Positions 8,284 through 15,672 of a stretch of DNA of 27,724 bases are shown here, piece by piece. Numbering within the stretch: the stretch's first letter is position 1; every line of letters begins with the position of its first letter. The DNA lies in NCBI GenBank assembly GCA_964466185.1, contig CAYXMS010000018.1:1-27724 (forward strand), written 5' to 3'. Source of the DNA: CAZTYI01 sp964466185. Its GTDB lineage: Bacteria; Chlamydiota; Chlamydiia; Chlamydiales; SM23-39. Below the pieces are notes generated by a model, which did no database searches, was not told the origin of the DNA, and saw only the letters and a program-made list of their open reading frames with translations. Made by a program: the position numbers and the translations under genes.

Positions 8284-8462
8284 AGGTTTTTTCCAGTTCA
8301 AAAATTTTAAGATAAAAATTAAATAATTAGTATTAAACTAGCATAACTTTAGCTTTTTTTGAAAAAAAAATGTAAATTTTTAAGGCCCGTATAATAAAAT
8401 TTTTTACTATGCAAGATAAGTTTTAAAGCTCAGGTGAAATTTGAAAGTCAAAATATTGATTC

Positions 8463-9458
8463 TTATAAGGTCTCTTGCTCCAAAATGTATTTGAGCTTTT
8501 TCAGAAATTTTATTTGCTCGGTATTTAAATTGCGCAAAATAAAAAAACAGTCGTGATTTTTAAAAAAAGCGGCTTTGGTCCAATTAGCGGATCCCGAAAT
8601 TAAAATCTTGTCATCTATGATTAAGTGCTTGTAGTGTAAAAGCTCAATACCGGAAGAAAGCATGACTTTAACGCCGGCTTTTTTTAGGTCCGCTATTGTT
8701 TTTGAGCCTATGCCCATACCCGATCTGGCATCAACTATGACTGTTACAGCCACCCCCCGTTTTTGGGCGGCGATCAGTTCTTTTACCAGCACAGGATAGG
8801 TAAGGGTAAACATGGCTAAATGAATACTTTGTTTGGAAAGCCGCAGCATTCTAATTAATGAGGAAATAGCCTCTTTTTTTATGTCAGGCAGTAAAAATAG
8901 TTCTATGTTTTGTCCTCCGATAACTCCCCGAAAGCATTGGCCTTTGCCATGAGGAGCTTTTTCTTGCAGAAATTGAGCTAAAGCAGAAGAATAAAAACCA
9001 ATCAGCAGATTGCCATGCATGGATAAAGAAGAAGCCGTTAAATTAGCCGATCCTAAAAAGACTGTCTTGTTATCTATAACTATAACTTTTTGATGCATCA
9101 GCCCCCCTTTTCTGCTTTTTTCCGCCCGAAAGGAAGGCTTTTCAATGTAAGGAGAAGAGCGTAGATCATAAAAAAGTTTTACCTTAACACCATTTTTGGA
9201 TTTGTTTTCCAGTTCATCTAAAATGCTTAGATCGGAAAGCCCGAACATAATCACAAATAAAGATTTTTGAGCGCTGTGTAAGGCTTTTAAAAGCGTCGCT
9301 TTTAAACTTTGACGCATTTGGTTGGAATAAAGAACAACCGGTTTTTGGTATGACGGAACAACAGGTAAAAAACTTTTGACAGTTAGATAGCCATAAAATA
9401 AAGCCGCTGCTAAAACAACTTTGATCAGAAAAGATCTAACGGGTGCGTTTTTGGCCAT
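8463..9458 (-). CDS. Exported phospholipase D-like protein with two HKD motifs
   Basis: PLD-superfamily protein of 331 residues. A hydrophobic N-terminal segment (about 10-31) is a signal or anchor. The first catalytic motif, HQKVIVID, has H122, K124 and D129, followed by GSAN. The second, HYKHLIID, has H275, K277 and D282, followed by GSANWT. Both are complete, so activity (phospholipid hydrolysis or transphosphatidylation, or possibly nuclease activity as in small PLD-type nucleases) is plausible. Chlamydia also has a PLD-like gene near malQ and rpmB (CT084, from memory), which fits this location. The ATG follows directly after the T-run of the hairpin downstream of rpmB and has no Shine-Dalgarno. 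Confidence 0.88.
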   Translation of the reverse strand: MAKNAPVRSFLIKVVLAAALFYGYLTVKSFLPVVPSYQKPVVLYSNQMRQSLKATLLKALHSAQKSLFVIMFGLSDLSILDELENKSKNGVKVKLFYDLRSSPYIEKPSFRAEKSRKGGLMHQKVIVIDNKTVFLGSANLTASSLSMHGNLLIGFYSSALAQFLQEKAPHGKGQCFRGVIGGQNIELFLLPDIKKEAISSLIRMLRLSKQSIHLAMFTLTYPVLVKELIAAQKRGVAVTVIVDARSGMGIGSKTIADLKKAGVKVMLSSGIELLHYKHLIIDDKILISGSANWTKAAFFKNHDCFFILRNLNTEQIKFLKKLKYILEQETL

Positions 9459-9462
9459 AAAA

Positions 9463-9513
9463 AAAAAATCAAATCTTTGGCTTTCTAATTTACAGCCAAA
9501 GATTTGATTTTTT
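9463..9513. terminator. Strong bidirectional terminator between rpmB and the PLD-like gene
   Basis: Perfectly paired 20-bp arms (9463-9482 and 9494-9513) flank an 11-nt loop. The outer pairs are A/T runs, so either strand ends in a U-run. On the minus strand the T-run ends at 9459, directly before the ATG of the PLD-like gene. It should stop transcription coming from rpmB. Confidence 0.9.
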
Positions 9514-9533
9514 AAAGAAAGTTTTTAAAAAAA

Positions 9534-9809
9534 TTAAATTTTTTCGCCTCTAGCACGCATTTTTTGTACAACTTTAAACAAACCAACCTTGTCAATTGTT
9601 CTTAAAGCAGAGGCAGATAATTTTAAAGTTATAAAACGGTTCTCTTCAGCCAGCCAAAGTCTTTTTTTTATTAGATTAGGCAGAAAAATACGTTTGTTTT
9701 TGCCAGTAATTTTTAAACCAATTCCTTTTTTCTTTTTGGCAATGCCGCGGATAGCATAGCTGTAACCACGGACTGGCTGCTTGCCAGTAACTCGACATCT
9801 TTTACTCAT
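9534..9809 (-). CDS. rpmB: 50S ribosomal protein L28
   Basis: Small basic ribosomal protein of 91 residues, close to the usual bacterial length plus a short tail. It starts MSKRCRVTGKQP, the conserved N terminus; the KRIFLPNL segment and the TLKLSASALRTIDKVG segment are typical. The zinc-binding cysteine pattern of some L28 proteins is absent. AAGGA lies upstream of the ATG and a promoter precedes it. A strong hairpin terminator follows the stop codon, so it is probably monocistronic. Confidence 0.97.
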   Translation of the reverse strand: MSKRCRVTGKQPVRGYSYAIRGIAKKKKGIGLKITGKNKRIFLPNLIKKRLWLAEENRFITLKLSASALRTIDKVGLFKVVQKMRARGEKI

Positions 9810-9848
9810 TTTTACAGTCCTTCACTAAAAATTTTGGGTTAAAAAGAA

Positions 9849-9877
9849 AGCATAACACCTTTTTACTTATAGAACAA
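9849..9877 (-). promoter_or_regulatory. Promoter for rpmB
   Basis: Minus-strand TTGTTC (9872-9877) and TATGCT (9849-9854) are separated by 17 bp. The start would be near 9842, about 33 nt before the ATG. Confidence 0.5.
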
Positions 9878-9972
9878 GTCACAAACTATTTTTAAATCTA
9901 AAAAAATTTAAACTATAATTTTTTTTTAAATTTAAAAATTGAATTCAAAAAATAGCTTTTTTAATAGTTTTA

Positions 9973-10542
9973 TCATTCAGATTCGGCTCCAGAGTCTACG
10001 TCTGCATGATCATCAGCAATGGCAGCGTCTCTTTCTTCTGCTTCTACAGATTCATTTGCTTCATCTGAAGAGCTGAAAAAATCTTTGACAGCTTGCCAGG
10101 CATCTGAAAGTTTATAGCCTTCAACAGGTTCATTTAAATTGGCAATAAGTATGTCTTTGTTTTCTCCTTTTTGTAAAAAAGTTCCTATTATGAAGGCATT
10201 TCCAATAATGGCAAAAGTAGTGAAAATCGCAACCGCTGCTGCAGTGGCGGCAATTTTGGCTAAACTAAAAGTTGCTAGGCCGATTATAATGGTTAAGTAA
10301 GGATGGTGGCGAGCAGCTGCTCTTAAATCTCTCAAATCAGTAATTGCCCACCAGGCAGTGTTTTCTGTATTTTCTAGTTGCTCTGCCCCTTCTTCTGCTT
10401 GGAAATCAGGCTTAAAAAGCTTTCCTTTAAGATTATGAGCGGCCCGTTTTACATCATGTCCGGCTGCTTTTAGTACAGATTGTAAATTTTCTTTAAATCC
10501 GGGTTGTTTGCCAGTCGGCTGTAAACTTGTGTCTGTTGCCAT
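9973..10542 (-). CDS. Inc-like inclusion-membrane protein candidate (189 residues)
   Basis: Unrecognised sequence with the hallmark of chlamydial inclusion-membrane proteins: two long hydrophobic segments separated only by a tight turn (residues ~81-103 and ~106-123, the bilobed domain), with polar tails on both sides. The N-terminal ~80 residues are hydrophilic and lack a Sec signal, as expected for a type III substrate. The C-terminal ~35 residues are strongly acidic. AGGAGG lies 6 nt before the ATG, and a TATAAT-type promoter is 24-53 bp upstream. It is the promoter-distal member of three similar genes on this strand. Function is inferred from topology alone. Confidence 0.7.
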   Translation of the reverse strand: MATDTSLQPTGKQPGFKENLQSVLKAAGHDVKRAAHNLKGKLFKPDFQAEEGAEQLENTENTAWWAITDLRDLRAAARHHPYLTIIIGLATFSLAKIAATAAAVAIFTTFAIIGNAFIIGTFLQKGENKDILIANLNEPVEGYKLSDAWQAVKDFFSSSDEANESVEAEERDAAIADDHADVDSGAESE

Positions 10543-10565
10543 AGATTCCTCCTTTTTTGCGAAAA

Positions 10566-10595
10566 ATTATACTGCTATAAAAAAATTGAAAGCAA
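10566..10595 (-). promoter_or_regulatory. Promoter for the 189-residue Inc-like gene
   Basis: Minus-strand TTGCTT (10590-10595) and consensus TATAAT (10566-10571) with an 18-bp spacer. It indicates that this gene can be transcribed on its own. Confidence 0.6.
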
Positions 10596-10706
10596 ATTTT
10601 TTTTAAAGAATTTTTTGGAAATAATAATAATAAACCTTTCTGCAAGTAAGGCTTTTTTGTGAATTGGCAAATCAAATTAAGGTACAATATTTTTGCTTTG
10701 CTGATA

Positions 10707-11126
10707 TTAATTTTTTTGACTAGCAAAAGGATTGTGAGCAGCAATCCAGTTTCTAGTATGAAAGATGCCTTTTGAGGCGCCATCGGCCACTTTTTGCATT
10801 GCAGTAACGTTTTGATTGTTTTTATAAATAACATAGGTGGCAAGGATAATTGTAGTTAAAATACTGGCAAATACAGCTATTTTAGTAATTAATATGGTCA
10901 AAATGGGAATAGCTACTAGACTAACAGTAAAAGCTATTTTATTGTTTCTAGAATAACAGGTTAGGTTTTCTAAGATTTTCTGTTTAGAATTTAGATCTAC
11001 AAAAGTTAGATTTTGAATTTTTGTTTTTTTGTCTTTAATAAAGATGCCGTATAAATCTTGCAGAGCTTGAGATTTTCCTGTTAAATAGTTTATACCATTC
11101 GCTACACTTTCAGGTAAAAAAGACAT
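10707..11126 (-). CDS. Inc-like inclusion-membrane protein candidate (139 residues)
   Basis: A small protein with a polar N-terminal half (about 1-63), two hydrophobic segments in close succession (about 64-80 and 83-101) and a short polar C terminus. This is the bilobed Inc topology. There is no N-terminal Sec signal. GGAG lies 9 nt before the ATG. Its neighbours on both sides share the topology but no obvious sequence similarity. The 5' leader contains a TATAAT-like element without a good -35. Assigning it to the inclusion membrane is inference. Confidence 0.65.
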   Translation of the reverse strand: MSFLPESVANGINYLTGKSQALQDLYGIFIKDKKTKIQNLTFVDLNSKQKILENLTCYSRNNKIAFTVSLVAIPILTILITKIAVFASILTTIILATYVIYKNNQNVTAMQKVADGASKGIFHTRNWIAAHNPFASQKN

Positions 11127-11221
11127 GGCTTTTACTCCTTTTTTAGGTCTTAAATAAGTAAAGTGGTAATATTATATAATAAAGAATAATTTTTGAGATA
11201 TTTAAATTTAAAAAAATAATT

Positions 11222-11647
11222 TTAAACCTTTTCAGCTTGAGGAGAACTATTATATAGCTGGGATATCTCTTGCTTGGCCTGTTTGATTCTTTGCCAGGTT
11301 GAAAGTAAAATTTGGCTGTAAAGGACTAAAAATGCAATAGGGGCTACTATATTGATAATTTGTTTAAAAGAAGCTATATAAGAAATAGCCTCAAAAGCCG
11401 GTTTGAACATTAAAACTGCTAATAAAATGGAAAGAACCGCCATGGCAACAGCATGTATAGCGGGATAATCGGTTTTTAGACTGCTCCAAGGTGTAAACAG
11501 GTTGGTTTGTAAAAAATTAGAAACAGAAGTGGTCTTTAAATATTTTATACATCTGTTTTTCCAAAGAGCAAGGGATTCATGCCAATTAGCTTCAGCGGCA
11601 GGTTTTGGTGTTTGAACCCATCTGTCCGAGCGCTTTGTTCTGAACAT
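11222..11647 (-). CDS. Inc-like membrane protein candidate (141 residues)
   Basis: The open frame begins with a GTG at 11656, but the ATG at 11647 (MFRTKRSD) is preferred because GGAG lies 8 nt upstream of it and abuts the GTG. Hydrophobic segments at about 63-82 and 95-115 (ATG numbering) are separated by a ~12-residue loop, a bit longer than in classical bilobed Inc domains. The N terminus is basic and Trp-containing with no Sec signal; the C terminus is a short amphipathic helix. It is first of the three-gene cluster, and its start lies 80 bp from the end of the transglutaminase-like/TPR gene. No family recognised. Confidence 0.65.
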   Translation of the reverse strand: MFRTKRSDRWVQTPKPAAEANWHESLALWKNRCIKYLKTTSVSNFLQTNLFTPWSSLKTDYPAIHAVAMAVLSILLAVLMFKPAFEAISYIASFKQIINIVAPIAFLVLYSQILLSTWQRIKQAKQEISQLYNSSPQAEKV

Positions 11648-11726
11648 TTTTTTCACTCCTTTTTAGTAAAAAATAAAAAATATGCTAGCAAAAACAAATA
11701 CAAAGAAAAAGTATTTTTTAAAAAAA

Positions 11727-13280
11727 TTAATTTAATGCTGTTTTTTTCAAGTTGAAATAAAAATTTTTGATGATAGCAGGCTCCGAGCCTTGCTTTTGAA
11801 AATTTTGACGGGCCTTTAAAAAATAATGCCAGGCTGCATTTAGGTTTTTGCGCCTCAGTGCAATTTCAGATAAATAAAAGGCAATCGTTGGATCGTCAGG
11901 TTCTAGTTTTATATATTTGCGAAGCATATAATAGGCATCTTTTTGACGGCCCATTTCAGAATAAATGGAGGCCAAAAGTAAAATACCTGATCTAAACTCG
12001 GGATATTTGTTTAAAATAGCCTTGAGCCGTTCTTTTTTGCTTTGTAAAGTCTGAATTTTATCTTCAAAAGGTACAAAAAATTCTATAATCCCTTTTTGGG
12101 AAACTTTTTTTTCTAAAAAATCTTTGATTAGATTGTGGGAAGAAAAATGATGCTCGTCTTTTATCCCAAGCGATTCTTCTAAAAGCTTTTGGCCTTTTTT
12201 TTCCTGGTTTAGAAAAATATAGCAAAATCCCAAAAGCTCTTTGGTCAGAGGATCGTCAGGTAGATATTTATATGCTTGCTCATAGAGTTTTAGCGCTTTG
12301 TCGAATTTTTTTTCTTTTAAATAAATAGAAGCTGCATTGATAAATGTGAAGCCGATGGCTTCTTTGGTATTTCTAACAGGCAGTTTTTTAAGTTCAATGC
12401 CCAAGTATCTTTCGTCGGGTATGTTTACTCCTCGCATGGTAGTTTCAATATTGATGTAATCAGGTTTATTAGATCCATGATTGAAATAAGTTTTTTCAGG
12501 ATTGTTGTCTGGCTCGTATCTTAAAAAAATGTGGCCCGGAGGTGTGATAAATTTAAGAGATAGGCCTAAACGCTGGGCTAGAGAAAAATATAAGATGGAA
12601 ATTCCCAGGCAAACGCCTTTTTTCGTATCGATTACAGAGGGTAGATAAGTGAAACTGTCGATCTCTTCGGAATAAGTAGAATGGGGAGGGAAAGCAAAGC
12701 CCATTTCAAAAAAGATAAAATCTGAAATGGCTTTGATCTTATCCGAATCGTTTGCTGTGTTGGGAATTCTGGCTTTGATTTGTAAAGCCATCAAATCTAG
12801 AGCCGCTTCATATAGGCGGATTTGTTTTTGAGCCGCAGGGGAATTTCCCAGCTGCGCTACCAAAAGGGCGCGGGACAGATCGATTTGCTCAGGATCCGAG
12901 TGCAAAAAATCTGCTTCTTGAAAAGAAGCAAAAGTTTTAAGCTTTCGGTTGGCAAAGCCAGAACAGAGTTTGTTAATAAAGGATAGTTCTTCTTCAGATA
13001 GCTCAAGTTCCGATGTCGGCTCTAAATTGTTAACGGCTTTGATTAAAAAAGAGAAATCAGTTTTGGGAAGTGCAAATTTTTGGGCTTGTTTTTCATTTAA
13101 AAGAGCAAATGCTCTTTTAAGCGCTTTTTGACCTTCTGCTGTTTCAGGGTAAAGCTCGAAAAAAGCCAGTTGCTTGGCAATGGATTTTGGGTCCAGGGAT
13201 TTGTAGAGAACATTGATAGAGGTTTCATAAGCAAAAATTCCAGCCAGACAAAAAGTAAAAAATAAAAATAGCTTTTTCAT
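11727..13280 (-). CDS. Exported transglutaminase-like (SirB1-type) protein with C-terminal TPR repeats
   Basis: A signal peptide (about 1-17, Lys-Lys then Leu/Phe-rich, ending in Ala) suggests export. Residues ~130-290 resemble the SirB1/transglutaminase-like fold: KGVCLGISILYF gives the cysteine (C224) and PPGHIFLRYE the histidine (H250). Whether the domain is catalytic or structural is unknown in this context. Residues ~305-375 and ~430-510 show TPR-like helix pairs, suited to protein binding. The ATG lies only 5 bp after the malQ stop, so the gene belongs to the same transcript as malQ and the type III genes upstream. Envelope or periplasmic protein-interaction role is inferred. Confidence 0.8.
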   Translation of the reverse strand: MKKLFLFFTFCLAGIFAYETSINVLYKSLDPKSIAKQLAFFELYPETAEGQKALKRAFALLNEKQAQKFALPKTDFSFLIKAVNNLEPTSELELSEEELSFINKLCSGFANRKLKTFASFQEADFLHSDPEQIDLSRALLVAQLGNSPAAQKQIRLYEAALDLMALQIKARIPNTANDSDKIKAISDFIFFEMGFAFPPHSTYSEEIDSFTYLPSVIDTKKGVCLGISILYFSLAQRLGLSLKFITPPGHIFLRYEPDNNPEKTYFNHGSNKPDYINIETTMRGVNIPDERYLGIELKKLPVRNTKEAIGFTFINAASIYLKEKKFDKALKLYEQAYKYLPDDPLTKELLGFCYIFLNQEKKGQKLLEESLGIKDEHHFSSHNLIKDFLEKKVSQKGIIEFFVPFEDKIQTLQSKKERLKAILNKYPEFRSGILLLASIYSEMGRQKDAYYMLRKYIKLEPDDPTIAFYLSEIALRRKNLNAAWHYFLKARQNFQKQGSEPAIIKNFYFNLKKTALN

Positions 13281-13285
13281 AAATG

Positions 13286-14851
13286 TTAGATCTTTTCAGT
13301 TGGCGTTTTTAGAATCTCTTTGATCATTTTTTTCAGTCCTTCATGCTGAACCAGTTCATCTAAAGGCTTGACTAACCGGTAGCTCCAGTTAGCAGGAGAT
13401 GTAGTGCCGGCAATATTAATTCTTTCATCGTCTGGATCCGTATGGATCAGCTCTTCAAAAAAAGCTAGATACTCTGGTAAAAGGTTGATATGAAAAAGAC
13501 TGCTTGAATGGTGCGCTTGAATGAGTAGTTTTTTTCTTAGCTCATTGCTAAACTCAGCTTTATAGGGCATGCCCCATAAGGCGGCGAATTTGGCAGTCTC
13601 GGAATCTTTGTTTTGCCACCATTGAGTTAAAGTCTCCGTATCATGGGTGGATACTGTAGTTAAACTCACCGGCTCAAAATTTTTAGGATCTTTTTTCTGC
13701 CAGCGTATGACTTTTGTGCCGCAAATGCCGAGTTCTTTTAAAACCGTATACACAAAAGGAGGGATCAAACCTAAATCTTCGGCTAAAGGCAGAAGAGGCG
13801 AGGCCGAGATAAACATGTTTAAATTTTCCCGTCCCATATTCTCCCATTTACTGGGATCTTTGGGAATAAATTGGCCATGGGAAGAGCTTTCTAAAGGAGG
13901 AATGGCCCATAGCCTGAAAAAACCTACAGCATGGTCGATGCGGTATAAATGATACAGCTTGGAAATTAAGGATAGTCTTCTCCGCCACCATTTAAAATTA
14001 GTCTGCTTGAGCTTTTCCCAGTTAAAAAGATAAAAGCCCCATTTGTCTCCAAAAGGGCAAATGTCATCAGGAGGTACGCCGATAACATAGTTCAGATCAA
14101 AAATTTCGCGGTGAAAATAAACGTCCGCACTGTCCGGACTTAAAGAAAGCGGAATATCTCCTTTTAATAAAATATCTTGCTTGTCTGCATATTCTTTGAC
14201 TTTGATCATTTGCGAATAGGCCAAGTATTGCAGAAAACAGTTGAAATGCAATTTTTCTTTGTGTTCATGAAATAGCTTTTCCGGCTCGGTTTTAATTTCC
14301 CATTCCAGCCAGGCTTTGCGGCCATTGATTTTTTTCAGAATTTTATAAGCCGCATATTCTTTGACCCAGTCATTTTGATCGATAAAATTCTTAAAACTTT
14401 TTTCTTTCTCGAATTTGCAGAAATATTTATCAAAATAGGTTTTTAAAAAGTTTAATTTGGCACGTCTGATTTTAGGGTAGTTGATATGGCCGTAAACTTT
14501 GAATTTATCAAAATTTTTAAGAAGATCTTGTAAAGCTAAATCTTGTTTGACATAAGGCAGGTCGCGAAGGCTGATGTAAATATAATCCAAAGCACATGAA
14601 GAAAGCGCATTATACGGACTCGGATCATGGAAATGACATTCGTTAATTGGTAAAAGCTGTAAAACATCCATGCCGGTTTCTCTGCACCAGTCGATCATCA
14701 GATAAAGATCGTTAAATTCTCCAATGCCTGAGCTTTTTGAGCTGTGCAAAGAAAAAAGAGGCATACAGATGCCGTGATGGTGGCGCACGCCCACTTCTTC
14801 CCAATGTTTAGCTGTCGGCGTAGTGTTGATAAAGTTTTTAATTTTGTCCAT
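13286..14851 (-). CDS. malQ: 4-alpha-glucanotransferase (amylomaltase)
   Basis: GH77 enzyme that moves alpha-1,4-glucan segments between acceptors, part of glycogen/maltodextrin metabolism. Conserved features are GVRHHHGICMPLFSL with SGIGEF at the N terminus, YRIDHAVGFFRLW with the nucleophile D306, LAEDLG with acid/base E358, and STHDTETL with D404. Length 521 is normal for the short (non-plant DPE2) form. It sits between the Scc1-like chaperone (45-bp gap) and the TPR protein (5-bp gap) on the minus strand, the chlamydial arrangement in which malQ follows the T3SS gatekeeper genes. Confidence 0.96.
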   Translation of the reverse strand: MDKIKNFINTTPTAKHWEEVGVRHHHGICMPLFSLHSSKSSGIGEFNDLYLMIDWCRETGMDVLQLLPINECHFHDPSPYNALSSCALDYIYISLRDLPYVKQDLALQDLLKNFDKFKVYGHINYPKIRRAKLNFLKTYFDKYFCKFEKEKSFKNFIDQNDWVKEYAAYKILKKINGRKAWLEWEIKTEPEKLFHEHKEKLHFNCFLQYLAYSQMIKVKEYADKQDILLKGDIPLSLSPDSADVYFHREIFDLNYVIGVPPDDICPFGDKWGFYLFNWEKLKQTNFKWWRRRLSLISKLYHLYRIDHAVGFFRLWAIPPLESSSHGQFIPKDPSKWENMGRENLNMFISASPLLPLAEDLGLIPPFVYTVLKELGICGTKVIRWQKKDPKNFEPVSLTTVSTHDTETLTQWWQNKDSETAKFAALWGMPYKAEFSNELRKKLLIQAHHSSSLFHINLLPEYLAFFEELIHTDPDDERINIAGTTSPANWSYRLVKPLDELVQHEGLKKMIKEILKTPTEKI

Positions 14852-14896
14852 GAATTTATTGCACTCTTAGCTTATAGCCTTTGTTTGATTTGTTTT

Positions 14897-15334
14897 TTAG
14901 CTTTTGTAAGTGGCCGCAAGATGCAAAAAGTCTCTAGGAGCTGCCAGGTTGTTTTTAATAGCTTCCTGCCAAAGTAGAGCCTTGTTTGAAAATAGCGTCA
15001 GATCTTCCTGTAATTTTTGACTGTTTAAGTTTTTCAGAGGAAGAAACTGATATAAAAGTAGCTTGTGGTTTTGTTCGCTAAAAGCAAAAAAAGACGGCTC
15101 GTTTAAAATATAATTGGCTTTTAAAGCATTTCCCAGAACATTTTCTCTGAATTTGCCAGGAGGCAGCTCGGCAAAAAAAGAACCTAAAACAACATCTTCT
15201 TCATTTTTGGCCAGCTCGATTTGTACAGTTATTGTTTCATCGATTTGATAAGAATAAGAGCCCGTTGGATCTTCCTGAAACTGCATTTTTAAATCGTCTG
15301 ATAAATGTTTTAAAATTTCTGCCAATTCTATCAT
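14897..15334 (-). CDS. scc1: CesT-family type III secretion chaperone (Scc1/SycE-like)
   Basis: A small acidic protein of 145 residues with the alternating helix/strand pattern of class I secretion chaperones (the DLKMQFQEDPTGSYSYQID start, central IELAKNEEDVVLGSFF, amphipathic C-terminal helices). In Chlamydia the gene between copN and malQ encodes Scc1, a CopN chaperone of nearly identical length, and position here matches exactly. It would hold the gatekeeper N terminus for secretion. There is no Shine-Dalgarno at the ATG; the 14-bp gap from the TyeA-like gene suggests translational coupling. Family assignment rests on length, pattern and context. Confidence 0.8.
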   Translation of the reverse strand: MIELAEILKHLSDDLKMQFQEDPTGSYSYQIDETITVQIELAKNEEDVVLGSFFAELPPGKFRENVLGNALKANYILNEPSFFAFSEQNHKLLLYQFLPLKNLNSQKLQEDLTLFSNKALLWQEAIKNNLAAPRDFLHLAATYKS

Positions 15335-15348
15335 AATTAATTTGTAAT

Positions 15349-15672
15349 TTAATTTTTTTGAGGTGTTTTGCCTTTTAGTGTGTTTTTGCTTTTGTTTTCT
15401 TGTTCTTCCAGCTTTTTTAAGGCTCCCATAATGGCGTTTAAAATGTCTTGTCTTTTTTTGTTGCTTCCATAAAGCTCCATGGAAGTATGCCTAGTCGCTT
15501 CGCGCATAGTGGTTAGGATTATGCTTTTAGCTTTCATGTTGTTCAGTTTTAAACTGTTTATAACCTGTAGAACCTTGTCGGGGCTTAAATATTTTTCATC
15601 TATCAATTTCATATAAGTTTTAGATAAAACTTCAAAATATTGACCAGCCGGTAAAGAGGAAAAATTTTTCAT
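15349..15672 (-). CDS. TyeA-like C-terminal half of the T3SS gatekeeper
   Basis: A 107-residue helical protein that lines up with Yersinia TyeA over its body: LIDEKYLSPDKVLQVINSLKL corresponds to the LVDKRW...IHDIEHLANAFSL region, and LNAIMGALKKLEEQE to the final TyeA helix. The tail is Lys-rich. TyeA binds YopN and blocks effector release until host contact. In Chlamydia this domain is the C-terminal part of the single protein CopN. Here its ATG overlaps the YopN-like TGA in an ATGA, and AAAGGGG lies 5 nt before the ATG, so coupled translation is likely. It is in the -1 frame relative to the upstream gene. Confidence 0.8.
   Translation of the reverse strand: MKNFSSLPAGQYFEVLSKTYMKLIDEKYLSPDKVLQVINSLKLNNMKAKSIILTTMREATRHTSMELYGSNKKRQDILNAIMGALKKLEEQENKSKNTLKGKTPQKN

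Noticed and set aside
10493..10843. 116-codon minus-strand open frame between two Inc-like genes
   Set aside because: It overlaps both neighbours in another frame, has no ribosome site, and its N-terminal part reads through the noncoding AT-rich gap. It is a shadow frame.
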